Made by a program: the position numbers and the translations under genes | The notes under the pieces: model-generated | The model's input: only the letters and a program-made list of their open reading frames with translations | The model's database searches: none | Told to the model about the DNA's origin: nothing | Origin: Streptomyces prunicolor NBRC 13075 | Lineage (GTDB): Bacteria > Actinomycetota > Actinomycetes > Streptomycetales > Streptomycetaceae | NCBI RefSeq assembly: GCF_000367365.1 | Contig: NZ_BARF01000120.1 | Span: 1 to 64,000 of the forward strand | Reading direction: 5' to 3' | Length of the DNA stretch: 64,000 nt | Part shown: positions 50,603 to 59,605 of the stretch, one piece after another | Layout of the letters: the number at the start of each line of letters is the position of its first letter | Position numbering within the stretch: position 1 is the first letter of the stretch

Positions 50603-50917
50603 CGCCTCCACCCGGGTTTCCTGATCAACGCCGAGGGGACGCCGGATCTGTTCGCCGCCGCCCGCACTCCCCTGGATCAGGGCCTCACGCACAGAGGCTG
50701 GAGCCCCGCCGGTTCCGAATTGCCCACCGCCATGCCCATGCCCGATCCGTGGCTGGGTCTCGAAGCCGCCGTCGGCATCCGCAGCCCGGCCCCGGTCACG
50801 CCCGTACCTCTCGCCGTCGGCCAGGCCCTTGACCTCGGCACCGCGGCCCACACTGTCAATGTCTCGCCCGAAGGCCGAACGTCAAGAATCGGCGGCGTCC
50901 GCGGCGACTCACCATGA
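50603..50917 (+). pseudogene. Amidohydrolase_3 C-terminal remnant
   Basis: The reading frame contains PAGSELPTAMPMPDPWLGLEAAV and AVGQALDLGTAAHTVN. These match AAGSDWPVAMPVPNPW and AADQALDLDTAIRAHTVN of the intact amidohydrolase at 55307-57004. There is no start, no N-terminal two thirds and no proper C-terminus, so this is a fragment. Confidence 0.7.
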
Positions 50918-51085
50918 GGCGCGTGGCTTGGCATGCCAGTCCGCGGGCGGATCGACCACGCGCAGAACCCGTGTCGGTGAGCAACCGGATGTCCGCTGGG
51001 CGGCGAGCACGGCGCGATCGTCGTTGACGTCGAGGTACGCGCCGGAGAGCACGTCATAACAGCCCTCGGCCAGTGGGCTCTTTGC
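50909..51085 (-). pseudogene. Possible SDR C-terminal remnant
   Basis: The minus-strand frame ends SGAYLDVNDDRAVLAAQR...TRVLRVVDPPADWHAKP and a stop at 50909. The SGxYLDVxDD and LRV segments recall the C-terminal tail of many actinobacterial SDR proteins. No Rossmann part precedes it. This is tentative. Confidence 0.35.
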
Positions 51086-51422
51086 CGGAGTCGTCCTTGA
51101 AAACGGTACTTGCCAGTCAGGAAGCCTCCGGCGAGCCCGAAGCAGGGCTACGTCGACAGGCGTTCGCGGGCGACCAACAGCACGAGCTCCGCCCGAACAC
51201 GGCATGAAGCTCTCCGACCGGCGAACGGCCAGGGTGACGGCCAGACTCACCGCCCGATCGTGAACACGACGTCACAAGGCCGGCGCCTCGTGAGAGACCA
51301 ACAGACCCCGTCCGAGCGGCGGAAGGTCCGCACGCCTCACCGTCGGCGACCCCGCTGACGGCCGACCCCTGACGCCCACACCCGGACAGGCGGCACGGGA
51401 CAGATGACGCACCCCCAAACAG

Positions 51423-51489
51423 AAACGATCGTTTGCGCTTGGCCGCCTGCCAGTGCTAGCGTCTGTCACGTAAACGAAAACGACCGTTT
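51423..51489 (+). promoter_or_regulatory. Hydroxylase promoter with two AAACGNNCGTTT palindromes
   Basis: AAACGATCGTTT (perfect, 51423-51434) and AAACGACCGTTT (51478-51489) are 55 bp apart. They bracket a -35 TTGCGC (51433-51438) and a -10 TAGCGT (51457-51462), spaced by 18 bp. The arrangement suggests a repressor acting at both sites, perhaps by looping. Confidence 0.65.
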
Positions 51490-51524
51490 CCGTTACTGGT
51501 CCCCCGAACGACGAGGAGGACGCC

Positions 51525-52982
51525 ATGACGACGTCACCCACCGTCCCGGCCTTTCCCACCCAGACAGACGTGTTGATCGTCGGCGCGGGCCCGGCCGGGC
51601 TGACCCTGGCGGCCAGCCTGGCCCAGCTCGGCGTCGACCACGTCCTGATCGACCGCAACACCGGGGTGCAGCCCGGTAGCAAAGCCGCCGCCGTGCAGCC
51701 GCGAGCGTTGGAGTACCTCGAACGGATCGGGGCCGCTGATCGGCTGATCCAGGTCGGCGACCGCGGACGCGGCTTTCGACTGCACGACCGCGAACGGACC
51801 CTGTTGAGCGCCTCCTACGACAACCTCGACACGCCCTACCCCTACGTCCTGCTCGTCTCCCAGCAGACCACCGAGGAGCACCTCCTGCTGCGTCTGCACG
51901 AGCTGGGCGGCACCGTCCACAGGGGCCACAGGTTCCTCGGCCACTCCCCCGACTTCCCCGGCGTCACGGCCACGATCGCCGGCCCCGACGGCACGCTGCG
52001 CGCCGTGTCGGCCCGCTACCTCGTCGGCTGCGACGGCGTCCACAGCGGCGTGCGGACCGCCACCGGCATCGGCTTCCCCGGCGACGCGCCCCAGCAACTG
52101 GTCGCCATCGCCGACGTACGTCTCAACCCGGGCGGGGGCGACGCCATCGCCAAGGAGGACACCACGTTCTTCCTGTCCCCCGACGGAATGCTCCTGGTGT
52201 CCCCGCTCGCCGGTGGCCAGCACCGGATCGTCGCCCCGGCGCCGGGCACAGCCAAGCCCACCGCGGCCGACATCGAGCAGCTGCTCGTCGACCGCGGACC
52301 GCGGACCGACGACGTCCGCGTGATGGAAGTGGTGTCCGCGTCCACCTACCGTGTCCAGGAACGCGTGGCCGAGCGGTTCCGCGAAGGCCCGGTCTTCCTG
52401 GCCGGCGACGCCGCCCACACCCACAGCCCGGCCGGCGGCCAGGGCATGAACACCGGCATCCAGGACGCCGGAAACCTGGCCTGGAAGCTGCAAGCCGTGC
52501 TCACCGGACTCGCGCCGGCCGCACTGCTCGACACGTACCACCACGAACGGCACCCCGTCGCCGCCGACCTCGTCAGCTTCACCAGCCAGTTCGCCAAGCT
52601 GGCGACCCTGCGCGACCCCGCGGGCGCGCTGCTGCGCGACAACGTGCTCGCCGCAGCGGCGTCCACCCCGCGCTTCACCGACTGGATCACCACCAAGCTC
52701 TCCCAGCTGGACCTCGGCTACACCCAGGAGCCGGACCTCGGCGCGCCCCGCGTCGGGCAACGGGTCCCGCCGGGCACCGTCCCGCCGGCCGGACTGCGCT
52801 GGACACTCGCCGTTCCCGGCGACGGCGACCCGCACGACCACGCCGCCCTCGCGGTACGCCACGTCCGCCGCCTCCCCACATCGCTGCTGGTACGCCCCGA
52901 CGGCTACCTCGCTGGACACTCCGTGCCCACCACCGCCGGCGACGTGCTCCACCGCCTGCGGGACTACCTGCCCACTCGATGA
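51525..52982 (+). CDS. FAD-dependent aromatic hydroxylase (PheA/TfdB-like)
   Basis: The 485-aa protein is a class A flavoprotein monooxygenase: VGAGPAGLTLA at residues 20-30, the DG motif LVGCDGVHSGVR, and FLAGDAAHTHSPAGGQGMN for the FAD pyrophosphate/ribityl site. Such enzymes hydroxylate phenols or related polyketide rings with NAD(P)H and O2. It leads a three-gene run with an amidohydrolase and a VOC-ABM protein behind a palindrome-controlled promoter. Confidence 0.9.
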   Translation: MTTSPTVPAFPTQTDVLIVGAGPAGLTLAASLAQLGVDHVLIDRNTGVQPGSKAAAVQPRALEYLERIGAADRLIQVGDRGRGFRLHDRERTLLSASYDNLDTPYPYVLLVSQQTTEEHLLLRLHELGGTVHRGHRFLGHSPDFPGVTATIAGPDGTLRAVSARYLVGCDGVHSGVRTATGIGFPGDAPQQLVAIADVRLNPGGGDAIAKEDTTFFLSPDGMLLVSPLAGGQHRIVAPAPGTAKPTAADIEQLLVDRGPRTDDVRVMEVVSASTYRVQERVAERFREGPVFLAGDAAHTHSPAGGQGMNTGIQDAGNLAWKLQAVLTGLAPAALLDTYHHERHPVAADLVSFTSQFAKLATLRDPAGALLRDNVLAAAASTPRFTDWITTKLSQLDLGYTQEPDLGAPRVGQRVPPGTVPPAGLRWTLAVPGDGDPHDHAALAVRHVRRLPTSLLVRPDGYLAGHSVPTTAGDVLHRLRDYLPTR

Positions 52983-53007
52983 CACCTCTGGCGATCGGAA
53001 ACCAGAC

Positions 53008-54255
53008 ATGTCCACAGCCACATTCATCCGCCAGGCCGCCGTGTTCGACGGCACCCGACTGCTCCCGGCACAGGACGTCCTGATCGACGACGGGACGATC
53101 ACCGCCGTCGCCCCCGCGCTGGCCGTGCCGCCCGGCGCGACCGTCGTCGACGGCGCCGGACAGACCCTGCTGCCGGGGCTGATCGACTCGCACACCCACA
53201 CCACACACGCCGGCCAACTGCGGCAGTCACTGGTCTTCGGCGTCACCACAGAACTCTGCATGGGCGGCGAACCCGAGACCTCCCGCCGGCTCCGGGCCCT
53301 CGCCCGCAGCCGTGACGACCTCGCGGACCTGCGCATCGCCACCGTCGGGGCCACCGCACCCCACGGCCACCCCAATCAACTGGTCGAGATCGGCATGCTC
53401 AAGCCCTTCCCCACCGTCGCCGGCCCGGAGCACGCCGACGCGTTCGTGGCCGACCGGGTCGCCGACGGCGCCGACCACCTCAAGATCTTCATCGAGGACG
53501 GCACCGTGGCCGGCAGGCCCATGCCCACCATGTCCGACGAGACAGTGGTCGCGCTGGTGGCCGCGGCACACGAGCACGGGCTGCGCACCGCGGCCCACAC
53601 ATGGACCCGTAGCGCCGTGCGGCAGGCCATCGCCTGCGGCGTCGACATCCTGGCCCACCCGCCGTCGGACGGACCCTCCGACCAGGACCTGATCGAGGCG
53701 GTGGCCGCCGCGGGCGCCATCGTGGTCGCGACACTGCCGCCCCTGGCCGGAATGAGCAACGCGTCCCCCGAGTTCGAACTGGCGCAGGACCCCAGGCTTC
53801 GGCCCTACGCCGACCCCGAGTGGTTGGCCGGCCTCGACCGCATCCACGCCATCGAGCCCGGCAAGCGGATGGGACCGCTGGGGGTCCGCACTTCCGACGC
53901 CGCCGATGCCGCCGTACGGATGTTCCGCATCGGGGTGCCACTGCTGGCCGGCACGGACGGAACCGGCGGAGACCACCCGACCACCCACGGCATCAGCTAC
54001 CACGGCGAACTCGACCTGCTCGTCCACGCCGGCCTCACCCCGGCCGAGGCGCTGACCGCCGCGACCGCCGCCCCCGCCGACACCTTCGGTCTCGACGACC
54101 GCGGCCGTGTCGCCCCCGGCCTGCGCGCCGACCTCGTGCTCGTCAACGGCAGCCCACTCGCCGACATCACCGCGCTGCGTGACATCACCGCCATCTGGCG
54201 CCGCGGCATCCGCGTCGACCGTTCCGCCCAGATCCCCGTAGAGGAGTTGGTCTGA
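53008..54255 (+). CDS. Amidohydrolase_1-type metal-dependent hydrolase
   Basis: The 415-aa protein has DGTITAVAP and PGLIDSHTHTTHAG at the N-terminus, HAHEHG-like AAHEHGLRTAAHTW, DILAHPPSDG, and the late LLAGTDGTGGDHPTTHG with the metal Asp. It belongs to the imidazolonepropionase/prolidase-like branch. Location in the hydroxylase operon suggests opening of a cyclic amide, lactone or related bond. Substrate is unknown. Confidence 0.87.
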   Translation: MSTATFIRQAAVFDGTRLLPAQDVLIDDGTITAVAPALAVPPGATVVDGAGQTLLPGLIDSHTHTTHAGQLRQSLVFGVTTELCMGGEPETSRRLRALARSRDDLADLRIATVGATAPHGHPNQLVEIGMLKPFPTVAGPEHADAFVADRVADGADHLKIFIEDGTVAGRPMPTMSDETVVALVAAAHEHGLRTAAHTWTRSAVRQAIACGVDILAHPPSDGPSDQDLIEAVAAAGAIVVATLPPLAGMSNASPEFELAQDPRLRPYADPEWLAGLDRIHAIEPGKRMGPLGVRTSDAADAAVRMFRIGVPLLAGTDGTGGDHPTTHGISYHGELDLLVHAGLTPAEALTAATAAPADTFGLDDRGRVAPGLRADLVLVNGSPLADITALRDITAIWRRGIRVDRSAQIPVEELV

Positions 54256-54257
54256 TC

Positions 54258-55022
54258 ATGAACACCCCCCGCCATGACGGAATCCACCACATCAAGTTGC
54301 CGGTCACCGATCTGGAGCGCAGCACCGAGTGGTACACCACCGTGCTCGGCGCCCGCCGTCTCACCCGGCTCGACCACCGCAGGCCCGACGGCACTCTGTT
54401 CGCGGTGATCCTCGACGTCCCCGGCATCGCTGGACGGGTCGAGCTCCGGCTGGACCCCGCTACTGCCAAGTCCGTGAGCGGCTACGACTTCCTCACCCTC
54501 GCCGTCGCCGACAAGTCCGCCATGGATTCCTGGGTCACCCGCCTGGACTCCCTCGGCGTCCACCACTCGCCGCTGATCGTGGCCCTGGTCGGCTGGCTGC
54601 TCGTCGTCCCCGACCCCGACAATCTCCGCCTCCGCTTCTACACCAGCGAACCGCACGGCCTCGCCGCCTCCGCCGTCGAGTTCGACTCCCCCTGGCTCGG
54701 CGCCGGCGTCACCGCCGAACCCGACCGCCACGACATCGTGTCCGCCATCGGCCGGATGACCGTGCTTCCCGGCCACGAGGAGGAGGTGCTCGACCTGATG
54801 CACACCGTCGCCGACGCCACCCGGCAGGAGGACGGCTGCCTGGCCTACCAACTGCACCGCGCCAAGGAAAACCCGCACGCGATCGTCGTCTACGAGTCCT
54901 GGGCCGGCCCCGACGCCATGGCCGCCCACCACCGCTCCGCGCACATGGACCTGTTCAAGAAGTCCGCCTCCTCGCTGGTCGAGTGGCCACCGCAGATCGA
55001 ACTGCTCATCCCGGAGGCCTGA
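54258..55022 (+). CDS. VOC domain fused to an ABM (antibiotic biosynthesis monooxygenase) domain
   Basis: The 254-aa protein has an N-terminal VOC module (IHHIKLPVTDLERSTEWYTTVLGARR ... VPDPDNLRLRFYT) to about residue 140, then a C-terminal ABM ferredoxin-like module (IGRMTVLPGHEEEVLDLMHTVADATRQEDGCLAYQL) from about 160. ABM proteins act as cofactor-free oxygenases or as dimerised isomerases. The fusion lies 2 bp after the amidohydrolase, so it belongs to the hydroxylase operon. Confidence 0.85.
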   Translation: MNTPRHDGIHHIKLPVTDLERSTEWYTTVLGARRLTRLDHRRPDGTLFAVILDVPGIAGRVELRLDPATAKSVSGYDFLTLAVADKSAMDSWVTRLDSLGVHHSPLIVALVGWLLVVPDPDNLRLRFYTSEPHGLAASAVEFDSPWLGAGVTAEPDRHDIVSAIGRMTVLPGHEEEVLDLMHTVADATRQEDGCLAYQLHRAKENPHAIVVYESWAGPDAMAAHHRSAHMDLFKKSASSLVEWPPQIELLIPEA

Positions 55023-55306
55023 ACACACACCCGCCGAGGCAGCAGGTCGGTCTGCGTCGAGCCGCTCAGGGTGCCACGAGGGAAATCGGCTTCCGGAAGG
55101 CAGCGGCGGGCAGGTCGTCATCTGTCCGCCGCGTTCCCCGGGCGGCTTCGAGGCGCATGTCCGCGCGGTGGAGATACGTAGTCGCGGACGGCGCCGCGGC
55201 TGTGACCGGTCCCTTGCTGTTCCTGATCTGAACGCCGTACTCAACAAGCCAGTTCCTAGGTGTGCGGCTCCGCCCTTGGGGGTGAGGCCGGGAAAGTCAG
55301 CGATAC

Positions 55307-57004
55307 ATGTCTCTTCGAGAAGTTCGGCCCGCCGATCTCGTTGTCCGTGGTTCTGCCGTTTACACCCTCGACGCCGCCCAGCCCCGAGCGGAGGCTTTCG
55401 CGGTCCGCGACGGAAGGATCGTGACGGTGGGTGACGAAGCCGATGTCACGGAGGTGACCGGTCCACGGACCCAGGTCGTCCACGCCGGGGACGGCATGGT
55501 CATGCCGGGCCTGATCGACGTGCATTCCCACGTCGGGTTCGGTGGCCAGGCGGCTGCGTGGGAACTTGGCCTGTCGCCGATGTTCGGTGTGGAGGAGATC
55601 CTCGGGGCGGTACGGGACCGGGCCCGGAGTCTGGGTCCGGACGAGTGGGTGGTCGGCGGGATCGTCATCAGTCCGGTGTTCCACGCGATGGGCAACCCGG
55701 AGATGCTGGCCGCACTGGACAAAGCGAGTCTGGGCAGGCCGGTGATGCTGCGCGACGACTCGCTGCACAACCGGTGGGTCAACTCGCGTGCCCTGGAAAT
55801 CCTCGGCATCGACGCGGTATCGCAAGATCCGGCCGGCGGGAGTTACGTGCGCGACGCCGCAGGGCGCCCGGTCGGGCTCCTGCTGGGCCAGCCCTCCACG
55901 GATGCCGAACTGGCGGCGCGGCGGAGCTTCGGGGGCGGGCACGAGCGGGATCTGCACTCGGCCCGTACGGCTGTGTCGATCTTCAACTCGGTGGGGGTCA
56001 CCGCGACACAGGACGCGGCGACGATGGGGGCCTGGCTGGACGTGTTCACCGAACTCGACCGGGCGGGTGAGCTGAACGCGTGGATCGTGGGATCGATGCC
56101 GGCCAGGGAGTTCATCGAGTCGGGTCCGGTGGGCACGGACCTGTTCGACACGTCTCCGGGTCGCCGCTCGGCGCATGTGCGGCCGGACTTCGTTAAGGGT
56201 GTCCTTGACGGTGTGCCGATGACCCGGACTTCGAAGTTCCTGGATCCGTACAAGTCCGATCCCTTCGCCCCTGTCGGCGCCCCCGGCGGACACGTCTGCC
56301 CGTTCCACGGCGAGGGGTTGTTCACCGATGAGGAGCTTCTCCAACTGCTGGAGGACGCTCTCTCCCGCGGACTGCACGCCAAGTTGCACGCCACTGCGGA
56401 CGCCACGGTGCGCCAGGTTCTCGATGCCGTGGCCGTCATGCGTGAGCGGCACGGCGAAGATCCTGTATTCCACATCGCGCATCCGGAGTTCGTCCACCCC
56501 GACGATGTGAGCCGCTTCGCCGAACTGGGAATCGTGGCGGACGCCTCACCGGTGCTGTGGTTCCCCAACCCGATGAACGACATCATCGCCCAGCAGGTCC
56601 AGGACCACTACATGGACCGCATCTGGCCCTTGCGGGACCTGCACGACGTCGGCACGCTCGTAGCGGCCGGATCCGACTGGCCCGTGGCCATGCCGGTTCC
56701 CAATCCGTGGCTGAGTATCCAGACCGTGGTCACCCGCCGCAGCCCCGACCCCGTCTTCCCCGGCTCGCTGGCAGCGGACCAGGCCCTGGACCTCGACACG
56801 GCCATCCGGGCCCATACCGTCAACGCGGCCCAAGCCATGGGCCTGGCCCAGGAGACCGGGCAGCTCTCAGTGGGCATGTCCGCCGACTTCATCGTTCTGG
56901 ACCGCGACCTCTTCGACATGCCCGTCGAGGACATCCACACCACTCGGGTCCGGCAGACCTGGTTCAACGGCCGCCTCGTCCACGACGGTTCAACCCCCGG
57001 CTGA
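55307..57004 (+). CDS. Amidohydrolase_3 (YtcJ-like), large form
   Basis: The 565-aa protein has GLIDVHSHVGFGG, LHATADATVRQVLDAV with the bridging region, FHIAHPEFVHPDD, AAGSDWPVAMPVPNPW and the C-terminal ADFIVLDRDLFDM. It is the intact paralogue of the remnant at 50603-50917. Substrate unknown; family members act on amides and N-acyl compounds. The ribosome binding site is weak. It is convergent with the ROK gene. Confidence 0.85.
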   Translation: MSLREVRPADLVVRGSAVYTLDAAQPRAEAFAVRDGRIVTVGDEADVTEVTGPRTQVVHAGDGMVMPGLIDVHSHVGFGGQAAAWELGLSPMFGVEEILGAVRDRARSLGPDEWVVGGIVISPVFHAMGNPEMLAALDKASLGRPVMLRDDSLHNRWVNSRALEILGIDAVSQDPAGGSYVRDAAGRPVGLLLGQPSTDAELAARRSFGGGHERDLHSARTAVSIFNSVGVTATQDAATMGAWLDVFTELDRAGELNAWIVGSMPAREFIESGPVGTDLFDTSPGRRSAHVRPDFVKGVLDGVPMTRTSKFLDPYKSDPFAPVGAPGGHVCPFHGEGLFTDEELLQLLEDALSRGLHAKLHATADATVRQVLDAVAVMRERHGEDPVFHIAHPEFVHPDDVSRFAELGIVADASPVLWFPNPMNDIIAQQVQDHYMDRIWPLRDLHDVGTLVAAGSDWPVAMPVPNPWLSIQTVVTRRSPDPVFPGSLAADQALDLDTAIRAHTVNAAQAMGLAQETGQLSVGMSADFIVLDRDLFDMPVEDIHTTRVRQTWFNGRLVHDGSTPG

Positions 57005-57436
57005 GCACGGGGCCGCCCCCGGGATTGTCCTGGCCTACGGAGAGAACGGGTGCGTGCGGATCGGTCGTGACGCGGTTCAAGAGGCTGAGATCGGTCCGGA
57101 TCTGGACTTCCCGGGACTGGGTCGACCGCGGATTCTCCTGATCGGAGCGCAGCCCGTCGGGGTGGCGGTCGGGGTGGTCACGCGGCGACGGCAGGCTGTT
57201 CTTCGGAGCCCGCCGGGAGGGCCCCTGGCTGCGAGTGCGAGATTCCAAGCAGCCTGGGCGGGGAGTTGCCGGCTGGAGAAGCGACGCCAAAGGTTGATCG
57301 TTCGCAGGGCTCGGACGACGATCAGGGACACCGTCTCGCCCGGGGGCGCACGCGTTCACCCGCACCGAGCCCAAAGACGCCGTGCCCCGTCCATCCTCAC
57401 AGACCGACACTCTGTCGCGGGGGACGTTAATCGTGG
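57005..57436. other. Gap between the amidohydrolase and ROK genes
   Basis: In this 432-bp stretch I see no gene, no clear terminator and no recognisable repeat. Confidence 0.5.
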
Positions 57437-58342
57437 TCAGCGGGGCGCGGATCCACCGACGGTGGCAGCGAGGTCAGCGGCTCCGATGACGCCGGAGTGG
57501 ATACCGAGTTCCGCGCCGACGACCGTGACCGGCCCCCGGCTGGGGGAGGGGTGAAAGGCGTCAAGCGCCGCGCGTACATACTCGACGAAGCGCTTGTCGC
57601 TTCCCAGGCCGCCACCGAGGACCACCTCTCCGGGGTCGAGGAAGGCCGCGATGGTTGTGAGCCCGTGAGCGAGGTGTCCGCTGACCCACTCGATGAGCCG
57701 TACGGCGGCCGGGTCGCCGTGCACCGCTGCGGACAGCACCTCCTCGCCCGTGATGGGCCCCGGGCGCCAGTTCCGGCGCCGCGCCTCGGCCCGCAGCGCC
57801 GAGCCACTGGCGTACTGCTCCCAACAGCCATCGGCGCCGCAGGCGCACGGGTGGCCTCCGGTCACCCGTGGAATGTGTCCCAGTTGCCCGCCCAGGCCAT
57901 GGCGGCCGACGAGCAGGCGGTTGTCGACGACCAGACCGCCGCCTATGCCCGTCCCTATCGTGATCAACGCAGTGCTGTCTCCGCCTCGGCCGGCACCGAA
58001 CCGGTGCTCGGCCCATGCGGCGGCGTTCGCGTCGTTCTCCACGTGGACACCCCGGTTCAGCTCCGCGCCCAGACGCTGGGCCAGGGGCATGTCCGTCCAG
58101 CCCAGATGGGGAGCCGAAGCGACGACACGCGTCTTCGGGTCCACCCCGCCCGGCAGGACGACACCGATGTGCTGGATCGGGTACGAGGCCAGATGGCTAC
58201 GGGCAAGGTCGAGGACCTGGTGAAATGCCGTTTCGGCTGGGCCCTCCACCAGGTGTGAGCGCGCCTCGTGGACAGCGCCCGCGGCATCGACCAGTCCACT
58301 GGCGATCTTCGTCCCTCCGATGTCGATTCCGAGTGAGAGCAC
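57437..58342 (-). CDS. ROK family sugar kinase/regulator-type protein
   Basis: The 301-aa protein has the phosphate-binding DIGGTK near the N-terminus, ENDANAAAWAEHRFG with the catalytic Asp, and the zinc signature GHIPRVTGGHPCACGADGCWE. No N-terminal helix-turn-helix is present, so it is a kinase (glucokinase or N-acetylhexosamine type) rather than an NagC/XylR repressor. The GTG at 58342 follows GAGGTG; the frame is open to 58378. It faces the divergent Gfo/Idh operon. Confidence 0.87.
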   Translation of the reverse strand: MLSLGIDIGGTKIASGLVDAAGAVHEARSHLVEGPAETAFHQVLDLARSHLASYPIQHIGVVLPGGVDPKTRVVASAPHLGWTDMPLAQRLGAELNRGVHVENDANAAAWAEHRFGAGRGGDSTALITIGTGIGGGLVVDNRLLVGRHGLGGQLGHIPRVTGGHPCACGADGCWEQYASGSALRAEARRRNWRPGPITGEEVLSAAVHGDPAAVRLIEWVSGHLAHGLTTIAAFLDPGEVVLGGGLGSDKRFVEYVRAALDAFHPSPSRGPVTVVGAELGIHSGVIGAADLAATVGGSAPR

Positions 58343-58443
58343 GTCACTGCACCTCGCGGTAGTTGGTGGCCACGGCATCGACTTCCGTTCGGGAGGGGTG
58401 GCGTGAGCAAGCTTGACACCCTACTTACGATCTGTTCTGGTTA

Positions 58444-58477
58444 AACTCGAATGCTTTCGATTAACTTGCAACTCGAA
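58444..58477. promoter_or_regulatory. Possible DeoR-type operator region
   Basis: AACTCGAA occurs at 58444-58451 and 58470-58477, with TCGAA-TGCT-TTCGA at 58447-58460 between. Related GAGTTCGAA sequences precede the DeoR gene (61270-61280) and the sugar-binding-protein remnant (62417-62427). Confidence 0.45.
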
Positions 58478-58498
58478 CCAAATAGGAAGGTGTCCAAG

Positions 58499-59605
58499 GT
58501 GTCAAGCGCTCAGACCGTGGCGAGGAGAAACACACAGGGTGCCCAGGCCCAGGAGCAGGAAGATGGCACGGGCCCCCTCCGTCTTGCCCTCATCGGCTGT
58601 GGCCGCATAGCGCAGGTGGCCCATGCCCCAGCCCTGGAAAAGGCCGAGAACATCCGACTCATGGCCGTATGCGACCCGAGCGGCGAAGTTGCTCGCGCGG
58701 TGGCTCGGCGGTACGACGTGCCGGCTGCCGTGACCGACACCCAGGCAGTGCTGTCGGACCCGGAGATCGAGGCGGTGCTCATCGCGGCCCCGGACAGGTT
58801 CCACTACCAACTGGCGGAGGCGGCGCTCGACGCGGGCAAGCACGTCCTGGTCGAAAAGCCTCTCGCGTCCACGACCGGGGAGTGCGAGAACCTGGTCGAA
58901 CTGAGTCGGAAGTCCGGGCTGAAGCTCCAGGTGGGAGCCATGAAGCGGCACGACCCCGGACTCCAGTACGCCCGTGACTTCGTGACCCGCCAGTTGGGAG
59001 AAATCCGCTCCTTCAACGCCTGGTACCGCATCGGGACCATCCGACCCGGAGTGGAGGCGTCACTCTTCCCGCCTGTGTTCGCCGACGCCCGGGCGCGGCA
59101 AGTGGAGGCCGGCCACAAGGCCGACCGTGAACGCTATCTGCTGGCGACCCACGGCTCACACATCTTCGACACCGTCCGTTTCCTTCTGGGCGACATCCGG
59201 TCGGTGACCGCCGTCCATCGAGGATTCGGCCGGGACCATACGTGGAACTCGCTGGTGACGCTCGCATCCGGCGCCGTGGGAACCGTCGTGATCACGGTGG
59301 ATGTACCGGGCGACGGAGCCGAGGGCATCCAGGTCTTCGGCTCCACGGGTCGGATCAACGTGGACACGCACTTCCCCTTCTTCCGCAGGGCGTCGGACGT
59401 GTGGGCCTACACCACCGCGGACGGCGCAGCCGTCGTTCCCGTCTTCGCCGACACGGACGCCTACGAACGCCAACTGGAGGCCTTCGCCCACGCGGTGCGG
59501 ACCGACGGGCCCACCGAGCCCGACGTCGAGGACGGCCTGGCGGCCGTGCGGCTCGTCGCAGCCGTCGCCGCGTCCGCCGCCGAGGGCAGGAAGGTCCTCC
59601 TGTGA
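58499..59605 (+). CDS. Gfo/Idh/MocA family oxidoreductase
   Basis: The protein is about 368 aa, with the Rossmann motif LALIGCGRIAQVAHAPAL near residue 28, the signature HVLVEKPLASTTGEC with its catalytic Lys, and a C-terminal beta-sheet domain with THGSHIFDTVRFLLG. It should oxidise a sugar, inositol or sugar acid with NAD(P). The GTG at 58499 is chosen because AGGAAGG lies about 10 nt upstream; in-frame GTG 58490 and ATG 58451 are alternatives. Its stop overlaps the next start (GTGA). Confidence 0.87.
   Translation: MSSAQTVARRNTQGAQAQEQEDGTGPLRLALIGCGRIAQVAHAPALEKAENIRLMAVCDPSGEVARAVARRYDVPAAVTDTQAVLSDPEIEAVLIAAPDRFHYQLAEAALDAGKHVLVEKPLASTTGECENLVELSRKSGLKLQVGAMKRHDPGLQYARDFVTRQLGEIRSFNAWYRIGTIRPGVEASLFPPVFADARARQVEAGHKADRERYLLATHGSHIFDTVRFLLGDIRSVTAVHRGFGRDHTWNSLVTLASGAVGTVVITVDVPGDGAEGIQVFGSTGRINVDTHFPFFRRASDVWAYTTADGAAVVPVFADTDAYERQLEAFAHAVRTDGPTEPDVEDGLAAVRLVAAVAASAAEGRKVLL

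Larger units (their letters stand above)
50521..51524. other. 1-kb region of decayed genes and a promoter
   Basis: This gap holds a C-terminal amidohydrolase remnant (50603-50917), a possible SDR tail on the other strand (50909-51085) and the hydroxylase promoter with two palindromes (51423-51489). Between these I see no intact gene. Confidence 0.6.

Noticed and set aside
57054..57554. Small open frames in the gap before the ROK gene.
   Set aside because: No ribosome binding site, no recognisable protein motif, and strongly biased compositions typical of off-frame translation.
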